Assembly (NCBI GenBank): GCA_005502925.1
Contig: SCPD01000013.1
Location: 144,291-208,290, forward strand
Direction of reading: 5' to 3'
Length of the DNA: 64,000 bases
Origin: Rhizobiales bacterium Y(2018)
Lineage (GTDB): Bacteria > Pseudomonadota > Alphaproteobacteria > Rhizobiales > Aestuariivirgaceae
The translations under genes were made by a program, and so were the position numbers. Under the pieces are notes generated by a model. The model was not told the DNA's origin and did not search any database. It saw only the letters and a program-made list of their open reading frames with translations. How positions within the stretch are numbered: position 1 is the first letter of the stretch; each line of letters opens with the position of its first letter. Positions 1 to 8,587 of this stretch are shown piece after piece.

Positions 1-120
<120 letters not shown>

Positions 121-225
121 TTATTGCCCTGACCAATAAGAACATGCCGATTATAGCTGCTAATGGAATACCGGTGAAAGGCCTATGTTGTATTCCCATC
201 AGCGCAAAGTTGAGGAACGTCGCAA

Positions 226-1236
226 ATGGGCGCCTTTCTATTGCCTTCAGCCTGCCTGGCAGCGTCACTGTTGCTGACCTCCATCGTCGTCGAAGCCGGA
301 GAGGCTGAATCGGCGCATCCGCACGAAGGAAGAGCCGGTCACCTGAATGCCGACAACAGCATTGGAGACCTCCTGAACCATCCGGCATTCAGAGGATATT
401 CCCGCCTTCTGATGCCGCGGAGCGACCGCGCTTACGATGAAGGCATGCGATTGGCCGAGATTGGCACGCTCCTTCCCTATCATAGCCATGTCGATCCCCA
501 GACAGTCGTCGCCGGTTTGAATCGCATGATCGATGATGTGAATGACGGCAGGCCGGTTTTCTATGATTTCCAAACCGAAGCGCAGAAGCGAAGCGATCCG
601 GCAAAAGAACAGAGGGGGTTGTTTTTCTTTCGCGGAAAGCCGGGAGCGCCCTTCGCAATCATATCGCCCGGCGGCGGGTTTTCCTATGTCGGGTCTGTCC
701 ACGAGGGATTTCCCTATGCCGGGGAAATCAGCGGCCAAGGATACAATGCTTTCGTCCTTAAATATCGCACGGGTCTTGGCGGCGCGGCTGCCACGGAGGA
801 TCTCGCCGCGGCGATCTCCTACATTTACCGGAACGCGGAAACGCTGGCGGTCGATCGGCGGGACTACTCGCTATGGGGCAGTTCGGCAGGCGCCAGGATG
901 GCTGCGGCGATCGGGTCGCATGGCGTCATGGCTTTTGGCGGCGACGACCTTCCAAAGCCCGCCACCGTCGTGATGGCCTATACCGCCCACTCGGACACTT
1001 CGTCCGATGAGCCGCCCACCTTCGTCGTTGTCGGTGATCAGGACCGGATATCTCCCCCAGACGCGATGGAACGGCGTGTGGCGATCTTGCGACAGGCCGG
1101 CACGGAGGTGGAATACCGCAGATACGAACAGCTTGATCACGGCTTTGGAGCGGGCATTGGCACTCGTGCCGAGGGATGGATTGCCGATGCCGTTCGGTTC
1201 TGGCAAAAATTCATCAGGAACAGCCGCGCGCGGTAA
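226..1236 (+). CDS. exported alpha/beta hydrolase (esterase/lipase-like)
   Basis: A 336-residue protein with a hydrophobic N-terminus (about residues 1-25) that looks like a secretion signal. The rest fits an alpha/beta hydrolase of the acetyl-esterase/BD-FAE type: an oxyanion-loop motif SPGGGFSYV near residue 148, the nucleophile elbow GSSAG with Ser220, an acid in GDQDRISPP (Asp273 most likely) and His305 in LDHGFG. The substrate cannot be read from sequence; carboxyl or acetyl esters are typical for the fold. It is divergent from a LysR gene that may control it. A GAGGAA stretch about 10 nt upstream supports the ATG at 226. Confidence 0.8.
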   Translation: MGAFLLPSACLAASLLLTSIVVEAGEAESAHPHEGRAGHLNADNSIGDLLNHPAFRGYSRLLMPRSDRAYDEGMRLAEIGTLLPYHSHVDPQTVVAGLNRMIDDVNDGRPVFYDFQTEAQKRSDPAKEQRGLFFFRGKPGAPFAIISPGGGFSYVGSVHEGFPYAGEISGQGYNAFVLKYRTGLGGAAATEDLAAAISYIYRNAETLAVDRRDYSLWGSSAGARMAAAIGSHGVMAFGGDDLPKPATVVMAYTAHSDTSSDEPPTFVVVGDQDRISPPDAMERRVAILRQAGTEVEYRRYEQLDHGFGAGIGTRAEGWIADAVRFWQKFIRNSRAR

Positions 1237-1291
1237 GCGCGAGTGATCATGGGTGAGGCCCGAACCTCTTACCGCCCCAGTCCCAGGTATG

Positions 1292-1350
1292 CGCTCGAGC
1301 TGCGCCTTGGCCAGCGCCCGGCGCAACTGCGGAAGGATGGCGGGCCCACG
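1292..1350 (-). pseudogene. displaced fragment of the pepN 3' end
   Basis: Positions 1292-1324 match 4169-4201, inside the 3' end of pepN, at 32 of 33 bases in the same orientation. On the reverse strand both encode RRALAKAQLERI. Similarity then weakens, with an apparent 20-nt gap, and continues faintly to about 1350. No start or frame makes this a gene, so it is a short displaced duplicate. It marks one edge of the island-like stretch that reaches to pepN. The rest of 1237-1475 holds no recognisable gene. Confidence 0.7.
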
Positions 1351-1475
1351 AGGCAGTTCAGCTCGTGTTCAGTTCGAGTCCGTCAGGTTTTACAGCCTGA
1401 TGGCACGGAGGATACCGCCAGGCGGAACTATGCCAATCGGGTGCGCCCCTTCCTTGTGCTTCGTGGAGGAAAGAG

Positions 1476-1883
1476 ATGGTCTCTTGGGTATTCGGCTCGC
1501 GATATTTGAGAGTACTTATGTGTCTGCTGATGCTGTTGGGAGCAACCGAGCCCTCTCTCGCGGCAACCGCCCCTCAGGCAAATCAGGACAACTCGGTCCT
1601 TGTCTGGCTCGACAAGCGCCACCCGATCGTCAAGCTGGCGCTCACGGCGATGAGCGCCAGGGGCTATGACACGTCACCCTACAGGCAGGTCCTGTTCCGG
1701 AAAACGGAGGCGCATTATTTTCTGACCTTCTATCCATCCTGGGCGCGCAACGCGAAGAGGGGGCCGCTGCTCGAAGTGGTTGTTGAAATCCGCAGCGGGA
1801 AGGTGATCTCGGTAAAACTGGGGCCCGGGCTGTCTGCGCAGCAACCTGTCGAGAGCATGTTACCTGGAATCCCTGTCCGCTGA
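1476..1883 (+). CDS. small secreted protein of unknown function
   Basis: A 135-residue ORF with a strong ribosome-binding site (GGAGGAAAG) just before the ATG and a clear signal peptide: a basic N-terminus, a hydrophobic run containing LMCLLMLLGA, and a likely cleavage site after SLA near residue 29. The mature part is about 105 residues with no motif I recognise; it has alternating hydrophobic segments (LEVVVEIRSGKVISVKLG) that suggest beta structure, possibly a PepSY-like fold, but that is a guess. It sits between the pepN fragment and IS remnants, so it may be accessory. Its last 24 nt overlap the opposite-strand ORF at 1860. Confidence 0.6.
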   Translation: MVSWVFGSRYLRVLMCLLMLLGATEPSLAATAPQANQDNSVLVWLDKRHPIVKLALTAMSARGYDTSPYRQVLFRKTEAHYFLTFYPSWARNAKRGPLLEVVVEIRSGKVISVKLGPGLSAQQPVESMLPGIPVR

Positions 1884-2123
1884 CTTGGCTGCCCACCAGA
1901 GTATAACGTGGACTAGTGCAAATGGCATGAACAAGATGCCAGTTCGTTCGGCCGAGACAGCCAGGCTGGAATCATGTGCGCCTCCAAAAGCAAGAGCCGT
2001 GACCGCGCATATGTAAGGCATAAGATGCGCAAGCTTGCTTTTCCCCCAAAAGACTTCGAGCCATCCGAAAGCAAGTGCGGCGCCTGTGAAAGAGAAGAGG
2101 ACTCCAAGATCGCTTGTGCTCAC
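1860..2123 (-). CDS. small putative membrane protein, possibly 5'-truncated
   Basis: An 87-residue hydrophobic ORF with about three membrane segments (around residues 7-25, 33-47 and 60-78) ending in a polar tail KSADRDSR. The GTG start at 2123 lies inside the 3' edge of the IS orfA remnant (2120-2251), so the first residues are probably created by the insertion and an original 5' end may be lost. No family is recognised. Base composition is visibly richer in A/T than the core genes of the window. Expression is uncertain. Confidence 0.4.
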   Translation of the reverse strand: MSTSDLGVLFSFTGAALAFGWLEVFWGKSKLAHLMPYICAVTALAFGGAHDSSLAVSAERTGILFMPFALVHVILWWAAKSADRDSR

Positions 2124-2251
2124 TTACGCGTCACACCCAAATCGCGCGCCACAGGCAAAACGCCCTCTCCAAGCTCGACCCGCTTGATGGCCTTCAGTTT
2201 GAACGCAACCGGGTACTGCCCGCTCTTCGATTTGCTACTTCTCTTCAGCAC
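2120..2251 (-). pseudogene. truncated IS3-like transposase orfA (first 43 codons)
   Basis: The reverse strand from a GTG at 2251, with a strong AGGAGG upstream, encodes 43 residues (start VLKRSSKSKSGQYPVAFKLK) ending at TGA 2120. The pattern of a basic leader, then FKLKAIKRVELGEGV and VARDLGV, is the N-terminal helix-turn-helix of IS3-family OrfA proteins. It stops before the second helix is complete and no orfB follows, so this is a remnant. The IS end lies upstream at 2305-2334. Confidence 0.65.
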
Positions 2252-2304
2252 AGGTTATCCTCCTTGGATTACCTGTAACCGAAATTACCGTGTCTCATTC
2301 AAGG

Positions 2305-2334
2305 GGTGCAGTCCAGCACCGTCACCGTAATTCC
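2305..2334 (-). repeat. IS end, copy 1 (30 bp)
   Basis: A 30-bp segment beginning GGTGCAGTCCAGCACCGTCA on the plus strand. It recurs in the same orientation at 3194-3223 with one mismatch. Here it sits about 55 bp upstream of the orfA remnant, as expected for the left end of an IS3-like element read on the reverse strand. Confidence 0.7.
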
Positions 2335-2517
2335 TATGTGAGTGCTACATGTTTAAGCGACATATTGCGCAGATATGAAACGAGGGTAAGATTCATACGG
2401 TCGTCACGATCGAAATCCACCGGGCTTTCGCGTGGGGCATGAAAATCCTTGATGATTTCGCAGGCTATGCGGGTTGTCTCCGATGCTGGCCGAACTGGTG
2501 AGGCTTTCCGACGGACT

Positions 2518-3165
2518 ATGACATTCTTTGTTCTCCAAAACCCGAAAGCTGACAGCGGCGATGCCGTGAGCGATTTCTTGCCAATTGACGGCGCGCCGAT
2601 CGGCGACGCGCCTCGGTGCGATGTCTGCGGCAAGTATGTCGGCATGTGCCCGCTGCTTCCTCCGGTACGGATAGAACTGGATGGCTGGGGTTCATCTTGG
2701 GGCGATATCGCGTTCGGCCCAGGCGATCAGGTGCTGATCTCCCAGAGGCTTAAGGAAGCTGTTGCAGAAGCCGGTCTCAATGGTTTCACATCGCTGGATC
2801 TTGCGGAGGTCGTGAAAGTCAGGCGACGTCGGAAGTCGCTCAGTGGCAATCCACCAGACTATTGGCTGGCGGCCGTTGTGCGGAGCAAGGCCATGCTCGA
2901 AGAGGGCGCATCTGGCCTGGAACGAGATGTTGGGGGTGTCTGCTCGACCTGTGGCCTCGGCGGTGTAATCAAGCGAGTTCGCCGAGTCGTCCTCCAACCT
3001 GACACGTGGTCAGGCGAGGACATATTCTTCGCGCGTGGCCTGCCTGGTACGATTTTGACGTCTGAACGGTTCAAGTCCTTATGCAATGCCTTGGGAATTG
3101 CCAACTGCTCGCTTGTCGGCGCAGAGACGTTTGGCTTCGACCATTATCCGCAAGACTTTCGGTGA
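2518..3165 (+). CDS. double-CXXCG motif protein (SitI-type immunity-like)
   Basis: A 215-residue protein from the ATG at 2518 (MTFFVLQNPK...); an in-frame TTG at 2449 would add 23 residues but has no better ribosome site. Two CXXCG motifs, CDVCG at 34-38 and CSTCG at 142-146, probably form a zinc-binding pair. This spacing and the short beta-strand N-terminus match the double-CXXCG family first listed as Myxococcus xanthus paralogues and later linked to SitI immunity proteins of SitA contact-dependent toxins. No toxin gene is adjacent, so it could be an orphan immunity gene. It lies between two IS-end copies, consistent with horizontal acquisition. Confidence 0.6.
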   Translation: MTFFVLQNPKADSGDAVSDFLPIDGAPIGDAPRCDVCGKYVGMCPLLPPVRIELDGWGSSWGDIAFGPGDQVLISQRLKEAVAEAGLNGFTSLDLAEVVKVRRRRKSLSGNPPDYWLAAVVRSKAMLEEGASGLERDVGGVCSTCGLGGVIKRVRRVVLQPDTWSGEDIFFARGLPGTILTSERFKSLCNALGIANCSLVGAETFGFDHYPQDFR

Positions 3166-3193
3166 TAGTGCATTCAGCTATGTGCGCTGCTCC

Positions 3194-3223
3194 GGTGCAG
3201 TCCAGCACTGTCACCGTAATTCC
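3194..3223 (-). repeat. IS end, copy 2 (30 bp)
   Basis: Second copy of the IS end, differing from 2305-2334 by one base (CACTGTCA instead of CACCGTCA). No transposase sequence follows it. The two copies bracket 2335-3193 in direct orientation, so the double-CXXCG gene sits between them. Confidence 0.7.
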
Positions 3224-3239
3224 ACAATATTGCGTGTGA

Positions 3240-3527
3240 TTATAGGATGATGAGTGATGTTATTATCACGGCGAACTGCATTGCTATTGCGAGAAGGCTG
3301 AAAGGCCATTGCCGTGCGACAACCGCAACAAGGAAGAGTCCAAGTACAATTCCATGGTAGCTCACAAAATGATTTGCCGTCGTATAGAAATAGCTGCCGA
3401 CTTCCGTCCCAAACCTGTAGCTATTCACATCCGAAGAATAGCTTAGGAGTTCAAGAGAGCTAAGTAACGCCGGCATCGCTCCCGCTACGATGAGGGCGAC
3501 CACAGCAATATTTGCGCGTGTCTGCAC
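3240..3527 (-). CDS. small putative membrane protein
   Basis: A 95-residue ORF from an ATG at 3527, with an N-terminal hydrophobic segment (about residues 6-28) and a C-terminal pair or long segment (about 58-95) separated by a polar, Tyr-rich loop. No family is recognised. It lies 9 nt upstream of the flavodoxin-fold gene's stop codon and next to the IS-end copy, and is richer in A/T than neighbouring core genes. It may be part of the accessory stretch. Confidence 0.5.
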   Translation of the reverse strand: MQTRANIAVVALIVAGAMPALLSSLELLSYSSDVNSYRFGTEVGSYFYTTANHFVSYHGIVLGLFLVAVVARQWPFSLLAIAMQFAVIITSLIIL

Positions 3528-3536
3528 CGGAACGCC

Positions 3537-4100
3537 TCAATATTCCGACGCGATGAGCTGGATATCCGTCAGGATCTTCGCCACCGCGTCGTCGCCTTCC
3601 AGCGCGCCGTACAGGACCTCGAAGCGCAGATCGGCGACGCCGCAGTAGTCGAGAATGCCGGTTTTCAGCTGGACCTCAATCGCCTTGTCATAGCCGCGTT
3701 TGCGGTACGACTCCCTATCGCTGCCCGCAATGCCGATCATCCAGGCCCGCCGGTTCGGAAAGGTCTTGCCGCCATAGGCCCAACCATGATTCCAGACGCG
3801 GTCGACCCAGCCTTTCAGCACCGCTGGCATCGACCACCACCAGATCGGAAAGATCATCACGGTCGCGTCGTTCCGCTCGATGCGCCGCATCTCGTCCCGC
3901 ACGGCGGGCGAATATTCCTTGTCGGGACCGGACCAGTTGGGTTCATCGACTTCCCGCAGGACCGGATCGAAGCCCTCGGCCACCAGATCCGCCACTTCGA
4001 CCTCGTGACCGGACACCTTGATCCGGGTGGCAAAGAGATTGGCTGCGCTGGTCGTAAGGGAGTCCGTCCTCGGATGCGCGACGACCAGCAACGTCTTCAT
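3537..4100 (-). CDS. NAD(P)H-dependent oxidoreductase, flavodoxin fold (quinone reductase/KefF-like)
   Basis: A 187-residue protein starting MKTLLVVAHPRTDSLT, the FMN-binding start of the NAD(P)H:quinone oxidoreductase/KefF/MdaB family. The segment MIFPIWWWSMPAVLKGWVDR is the family's second flavin/NAD(P)H motif, and GYDKAIEVQL with the C-terminal region completes a full-length protein. It is expected to be a soluble FMN enzyme that reduces quinones or nitro compounds by two-electron transfer. The start at 4100 has GGGGCGG upstream and lies one base past the end of pepN, so the two are probably co-transcribed. Confidence 0.85.
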   Translation of the reverse strand: MKTLLVVAHPRTDSLTTSAANLFATRIKVSGHEVEVADLVAEGFDPVLREVDEPNWSGPDKEYSPAVRDEMRRIERNDATVMIFPIWWWSMPAVLKGWVDRVWNHGWAYGGKTFPNRRAWMIGIAGSDRESYRKRGYDKAIEVQLKTGILDYCGVADLRFEVLYGALEGDDAVAKILTDIQLIASEY

Positions 4101-4101
4101 G

Positions 4102-6744
4102 TCACCGCCCCAGCGACTTCGACACGATCTCAAACAGGTCACGCGACAACCCTGTCGTCGCCAGGATCCGCTCGAGCTGCGCCTTAGCCAGCGCCCGGCG
4201 CTTTTCTTCGAGCGTTCCCCAGCTGCGGAAAGCGATGGCCATCCGGGCCGAGACTTGCGGATTCTTCGGGTCGAGGGCCAGGATCGTGTCGGCGAGGATG
4301 GCGTAGCCTTCGCCGTCCTCGGCATGGAAGGCGAAGGGATTGGCCATCGACAGGACGCCGACGAGGCTTCTCACCCGGTTGGGATTGGCGAGGGTGAAGT
4401 CGGGATGCCGCATCAATTCGCGCACCCGCGCGGGTGTGCTGGCCAGTGGGGCGGAGGCCTGCAGCGCGAACCATTTGTCGACCAGGAGATGATCGCCCTT
4501 ATGGCGGTCATGGAAGGCGGCAATTGCCGCCTCGCGTTCCGGTCCTTCGAGCGTGACCAGAGTGGAGAGGGCGCCGATCTCGTCGGTCATGTTGGTGGCT
4601 TGCGCCAGCTGCTCGCTCGCGAGCTCGATGCCGAGCGCCGCGTTGCCGCCGGCCAGCGCCTGCAGCACCGCATAACGTAAAGACCGCCGCCCGGTTTCGT
4701 CCGGGTCGGGCCGGAAGGCGCCTCGGCTTTCGGTCTTCCGCCACAGATCGAGCAGCACATCCTTGAGGCCTTGGCCGATCTCGGCGCGCAGCGCGTCGCG
4801 CGCTTCATGGATGGCGCCCGGATCGATATCGCGGCCGATCAGTGTGGCGATCTCCTGTTCGCCCGGAAGCCCCAGCATTAGCGCCTTGAAGGCATCATCG
4901 AGCCGGCTGTCGGTGAGGACGGCGCGCAAGGCGTCGATGAATGATTTTGTATCGGCCGTGGGCGTCGCGCCTGAGAGACGGGCGCGGATCAGCGCATGCG
5001 CGGCCCGTTGCGCGGCTTCCCAGCGGTTGAAGGTGTCGCCGTCATTCTTCATCAGGAACAGCTGCTCGGGGATCTGGGCGGTGTTCTTGATGCGGATCGG
5101 CGCCGAGAAGCCCCGATTGAGCGACAGCACCGGCTTCTTCGCCACATTGCGGAAACGGAAGGTCTTCTTTGTCTCGTTGAGCTCAATCAGCGGTTCATTG
5201 AGCACGCCCACGCCGTCGAGATCGAGCGGCATGTCGCGGCCGTCGGGCCCGACGAGCCCGATGCCGAGGGGGATCGGTACCGGCTTCTTGTCGGCCTGGC
5301 CGGGCGTGGCGGGCGTCGCCTGCTCGAGAGTCAGCTCGTAGGTCCTGGCCGCCTCGTTGTAGATCTCGGCGACGGTGACCTCCGGCGTGCCGGCCTGCTC
5401 ATACCAGGTGAAGAACTGATCGAAATTCCGTCCCGAGGCGTCCGCCATGCAGCGCACGAAATCCTCGACCGTCGCCGCCTCGCCGTCATGGCGCTCGAAA
5501 TAGAGATCCATCGCCTTGCGAAAGGCTTGCGGGCCGATCAGCGTCTGCATCATACGGCAGAGCTCGGCGCCTTTTTCATAGACGGTGGCGGTGTAGAAGT
5601 TGTTGATCTCGATATAGGAGGTGGGCCTGACCGGATGGGCGAGCGGGCCGCCATCTTCCGGAAACTGGTCGGCGCGCAGCCGCTTCACATCGGCGATGCG
5701 TTTCACCGCGCGCGAACGGATGTCGGACGTGAATTCCTGGTCGCGGAAGACGGTGAGGCCTTCCTTCAGGCAGAGCTGGAACCAGTCGCGGCAGGTGATG
5801 CGGTTGCCGGTCCAGTTGTGGAAATATTCATGCGCGATGATGCTTTCGATATTGATGTAATCGACATCGGTCGCGGTTTCGGGCAGCGCCAATATGTATT
5901 TGTCGTTGAAGACATTGAGGCCCTTGTTCTCCATGGCGCCCATATTGAAGTCGGACACGGCGACGATCATGAAGATGTCGAGATCATATTCGAGGCCGAA
6001 GCGTTCCTCGTCCCAGCGCATCGAGGTCTTGAGCGCCTCCATGGCGAAACCGCAGCGATCCTCCTTGCCGTTCTCGACATAGATGCGCAGCTCGACCTTG
6101 CGGCCGGATTTGGTGACATAGACGTCGCGCGCCAAAGCGAGATTGCCGGCGACCAGCGCGAAGAGATAGGTCGGCTTCGGATGGGGATCGTCCCATTCGG
6201 CGAAATGGAGATCGCTGCCCGGGATGGGGCCGCTCGCCCCCGGATTGCCGTTGGAGAGCAGCACCGGACAGGCGGCTTGCGGCCCCTCGATGCGCACTCT
6301 GTAGCGCGCCATCACATCGGGACGGTCATAGAAATAAGTGATGCGCCGGAAGCCCTCCGCCTCGCATTGGGTGCAGAAGACATTGCTGGAGATGTAAAGG
6401 CCGGACAGCTCGCTATTGGCCTTCGGGTTGCAGATCGTGACGATCTCCAGGGTGAAGGGGCGTTGCGGCACCTCGGTGATGGTGAGGTGGGTGGCGGTCA
6501 CCGCGTAACGGGAGGGATCGAGCGGCTCGCCGTCGAGGCGTACCGATTTGAGCTCCAGCCGCTCGCCGTCGAGGACGAGCGGCGCCCCCTTCTGCCCCGC
6601 CGCCATATTGGGACGGAATTCGAGCCTTGAGGAGACTTCCGTCGCCTCGGGTTCCAGGACGAAGCGCAGAAAAACCTCGCCGGCCAGATAGGGAACCGGC
6701 TGGTAGTCCTTCAAATAAACGGTCTGCGGGCTTACATTGTTCAT
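4102..6744 (-). CDS. pepN: aminopeptidase N (M1 family zinc metallopeptidase)
   Basis: 880 residues, the usual length of bacterial PepN. The substrate-binding GAMEN motif is at about 269-273, the zinc motif HEYFHNWTGNR begins at about 305, and the third zinc ligand Glu is near 328 in LKEGL. It removes N-terminal residues from peptides in the cytoplasm. The C-terminal domain of unknown function typical of proteobacterial PepN follows. It is divergent from the GreA/GreB-like gene with a 42-bp gap. Its 3' end has a displaced 33-bp copy at 1292. Confidence 0.95.
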   Translation of the reverse strand: MNNVSPQTVYLKDYQPVPYLAGEVFLRFVLEPEATEVSSRLEFRPNMAAGQKGAPLVLDGERLELKSVRLDGEPLDPSRYAVTATHLTITEVPQRPFTLEIVTICNPKANSELSGLYISSNVFCTQCEAEGFRRITYFYDRPDVMARYRVRIEGPQAACPVLLSNGNPGASGPIPGSDLHFAEWDDPHPKPTYLFALVAGNLALARDVYVTKSGRKVELRIYVENGKEDRCGFAMEALKTSMRWDEERFGLEYDLDIFMIVAVSDFNMGAMENKGLNVFNDKYILALPETATDVDYINIESIIAHEYFHNWTGNRITCRDWFQLCLKEGLTVFRDQEFTSDIRSRAVKRIADVKRLRADQFPEDGGPLAHPVRPTSYIEINNFYTATVYEKGAELCRMMQTLIGPQAFRKAMDLYFERHDGEAATVEDFVRCMADASGRNFDQFFTWYEQAGTPEVTVAEIYNEAARTYELTLEQATPATPGQADKKPVPIPLGIGLVGPDGRDMPLDLDGVGVLNEPLIELNETKKTFRFRNVAKKPVLSLNRGFSAPIRIKNTAQIPEQLFLMKNDGDTFNRWEAAQRAAHALIRARLSGATPTADTKSFIDALRAVLTDSRLDDAFKALMLGLPGEQEIATLIGRDIDPGAIHEARDALRAEIGQGLKDVLLDLWRKTESRGAFRPDPDETGRRSLRYAVLQALAGGNAALGIELASEQLAQATNMTDEIGALSTLVTLEGPEREAAIAAFHDRHKGDHLLVDKWFALQASAPLASTPARVRELMRHPDFTLANPNRVRSLVGVLSMANPFAFHAEDGEGYAILADTILALDPKNPQVSARMAIAFRSWGTLEEKRRALAKAQLERILATTGLSRDLFEIVSKSLGR

Positions 6745-6786
6745 GTGCTATAGTGATCCGGGGGACTAGGAGAAAAAGAGACCCAT

Positions 6787-7272
6787 ATGAGCCGGGCTTT
6801 CGTCAAAGAGCAAGACGGGCAAGATACCCCTGAGGAACTGCCGGAACATCCGATCAGTCCCAATCCCAATTTCGTGACGCCGCGCGGTCTGGCGCTGATC
6901 GACGATGAGATCGACGCGGCGCGCAAGATTCTGGCGCATGCCCAGCATGAGACCGACCGGGCCGGCATCGCGCGGGCCTCGCGCGATCTGCGCTATTGGA
7001 CGCAGCGCCGGTCGACCGCGCAGCTGGTCGAGCCGCCCAAGACTGCGACGAAAGTCGCCTTCGGAACGAGGGTGACGGTGAAGCGCGACGACGGGCGCGA
7101 GCAGAGCTTCGCGATCGTCGGTGAGGACGAGGCCGATCTCGAAAAGGGTTTCATCGCCTATACGGTGCCGATCGCGCGCGCCTTGCTCGGGCTCGAGGTC
7201 GGCGAAGAGGCCGAGCTGCCCGGCGGCCGTGGCGAAGTGATTGGTCTAAAATCGATCGGCGCGGAAGGCTGA
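6787..7272 (+). CDS. GreA/GreB-family transcription elongation factor-like protein
   Basis: 161 residues. An N-terminal helical stretch (about 35-80, LIDDEIDAARKILAHAQ...) is followed by a C-terminal GreA/GreB domain: VAFGTRVTVKRDDGREQSF, IVGEDEADLEKGFIAYTVPI and ARALLGLEVGEEAELP. These bind the RNA polymerase secondary channel and stimulate transcript cleavage. The N-terminal coil is short compared with full GreA, so it may be a GreB-like paralogue or an anti-cleavage relative rather than the main Gre factor. Its last 27 nt overlap the opposite-strand dadA-like gene. Confidence 0.8.
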   Translation: MSRAFVKEQDGQDTPEELPEHPISPNPNFVTPRGLALIDDEIDAARKILAHAQHETDRAGIARASRDLRYWTQRRSTAQLVEPPKTATKVAFGTRVTVKRDDGREQSFAIVGEDEADLEKGFIAYTVPIARALLGLEVGEEAELPGGRGEVIGLKSIGAEG

Positions 7273-8496
7273 GAGATCGATATTGCTGGGTGTGTCGCTC
7301 AGCATCTCGCTCAAGAGACGTCCCGTCGTGGGGCCCCAGGTGAGGCCCATATGGCTGTGGCCGAAGCCGTACCAGACATTGCCGAGCTTGCGGGACGGGC
7401 CGATGACCGGAATGCCGTCGGGCGTGCCGGGCCGGCGGCCCATCCAGCGCGACACGTTCTCGTCGATCGGCCGGAGATTGGGCAGGCAGCGTTTGGTGAA
7501 GCGCCACAGGATGTCGGCGCGGTTCCAGTTGGGCGGCGCATCGAGGCCGGCGAATTCATCGGTGCCGGCGAGGCGCAGGCCCACATCCATGGGTGTGGTC
7601 GCCATCGGCGAGGCGGCATAGGTGAAGGAGCGGCCGAGGGTGACGCCGGGATCTGGGATCACCAGGTGATAGCCGCGCTCGGCTTCGAGCAGCACCTTGT
7701 CGCCGAATTGCGTGGCGAAACTCTTCGAATAGGCGCCGGCACAGATGACCAGCCGGTCGAGCGGCCGCTCGCCCGCGGCTTTGAGGCGGACTTTTGCAGC
7801 GCGGCCGGCCTCCTGCGTCACTTCGAGAACCTCATCGAGCAGGATCTCGCCGCCATTGCGCGTGAATTCCTCCGCGATGGCCGTCACCACGGTCTTCGGA
7901 TTGCGCACATAATACCAGCCGCCGTGAAAGGCGCCGCAGGCGAAGTCGCGCGCCATGTCGGGCTCGATCTCGGTGATCTCGGCCGCGGTGAGCCGCTTCA
8001 TGTCATAGCCATGCTCGCGCTTGACGCGCCGCTCCGTCTCTTCCGCCTGATATTGCGCCTCGGTGTCATAGAGGCGCAGCGAATCCTTCTTGACCAGGAG
8101 GTCGCTCGCTTTGGCGGCCTTGAGCAGGGTCTCGAAATCGCTGACGACACGCAGGCCGAGCGCGGCGCGCGCTGCGGTGATCTTGCGCACCCGGTCGGGC
8201 AGCGCATTGCGCCCCGCCGCCAGGAACCACGGCAGCGCCTGGGGCAGATAGGACCAGCGGATGGTGAGGGGGCCCAAGGGATCGAGCAGCCAGCCCGGGA
8301 TCTTGAGCAGGACGCGCGGATGGATGGTGGGGGTGACTTCGCAGAAGGCGACGCCGCCGGCATTGCCGAAGGAGCAGCCATCGCCCGGCGCCACCCGGTC
8401 GATCACGGTGACCTTGTGGCCGGCGCGCTGCAGGAAGGTGGCGGTCGAGATGCCGATGATGCCGGCGCCGATGATGGTGACGTGGGTAGGGGCCAT
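7246..8496 (-). CDS. FAD-dependent D-amino-acid dehydrogenase-like oxidoreductase
   Basis: From ATG 8496 it encodes 416 residues starting MAPTHVTIIGAGIIGISTAT, the FAD dinucleotide-binding motif GxGxxG of DAO-family proteins; an ATG at 8538 would add 14 residues. DadA-like landmarks follow: GCSFGNAGG near residue 40, a long substrate domain, ERGYHLVIPDPG, and the C-terminal FAD motif GFGHSHMGLTWGP. DadA enzymes oxidise D-amino acids to 2-oxo acids and pass electrons to the respiratory chain. No alanine racemase is adjacent, so the substrate is open; other DAO-family oxidases (glycine, hydroxyproline) are possible. Confidence 0.75.
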   Translation of the reverse strand: MAPTHVTIIGAGIIGISTATFLQRAGHKVTVIDRVAPGDGCSFGNAGGVAFCEVTPTIHPRVLLKIPGWLLDPLGPLTIRWSYLPQALPWFLAAGRNALPDRVRKITAARAALGLRVVSDFETLLKAAKASDLLVKKDSLRLYDTEAQYQAEETERRVKREHGYDMKRLTAAEITEIEPDMARDFACGAFHGGWYYVRNPKTVVTAIAEEFTRNGGEILLDEVLEVTQEAGRAAKVRLKAAGERPLDRLVICAGAYSKSFATQFGDKVLLEAERGYHLVIPDPGVTLGRSFTYAASPMATTPMDVGLRLAGTDEFAGLDAPPNWNRADILWRFTKRCLPNLRPIDENVSRWMGRRPGTPDGIPVIGPSRKLGNVWYGFGHSHMGLTWGPTTGRLLSEMLSDTPSNIDLSAFRADRF

Positions 8497-8587
8497 GGAT
8501 GGATCACTCGCGGGGCGGGGGCCTGTACTTCGAGCCATTTGAGGCCTGCGTCAAGGCTGATAGAAGTCGCAAGGCCTCAATGGTTTT

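Noticed and set aside
1365..1400. GTTCGAGTCC near 1372 looks like a tRNA T-loop
   Set aside because: The flanking five bases cannot form the T-stem and no acceptor or anticodon arms are visible around it.
4996..6630. A 544-codon open frame on the plus strand across pepN
   Set aside because: Antisense to pepN, whose zinc and GAMEN motifs are intact; its sequence is a low-complexity shadow.
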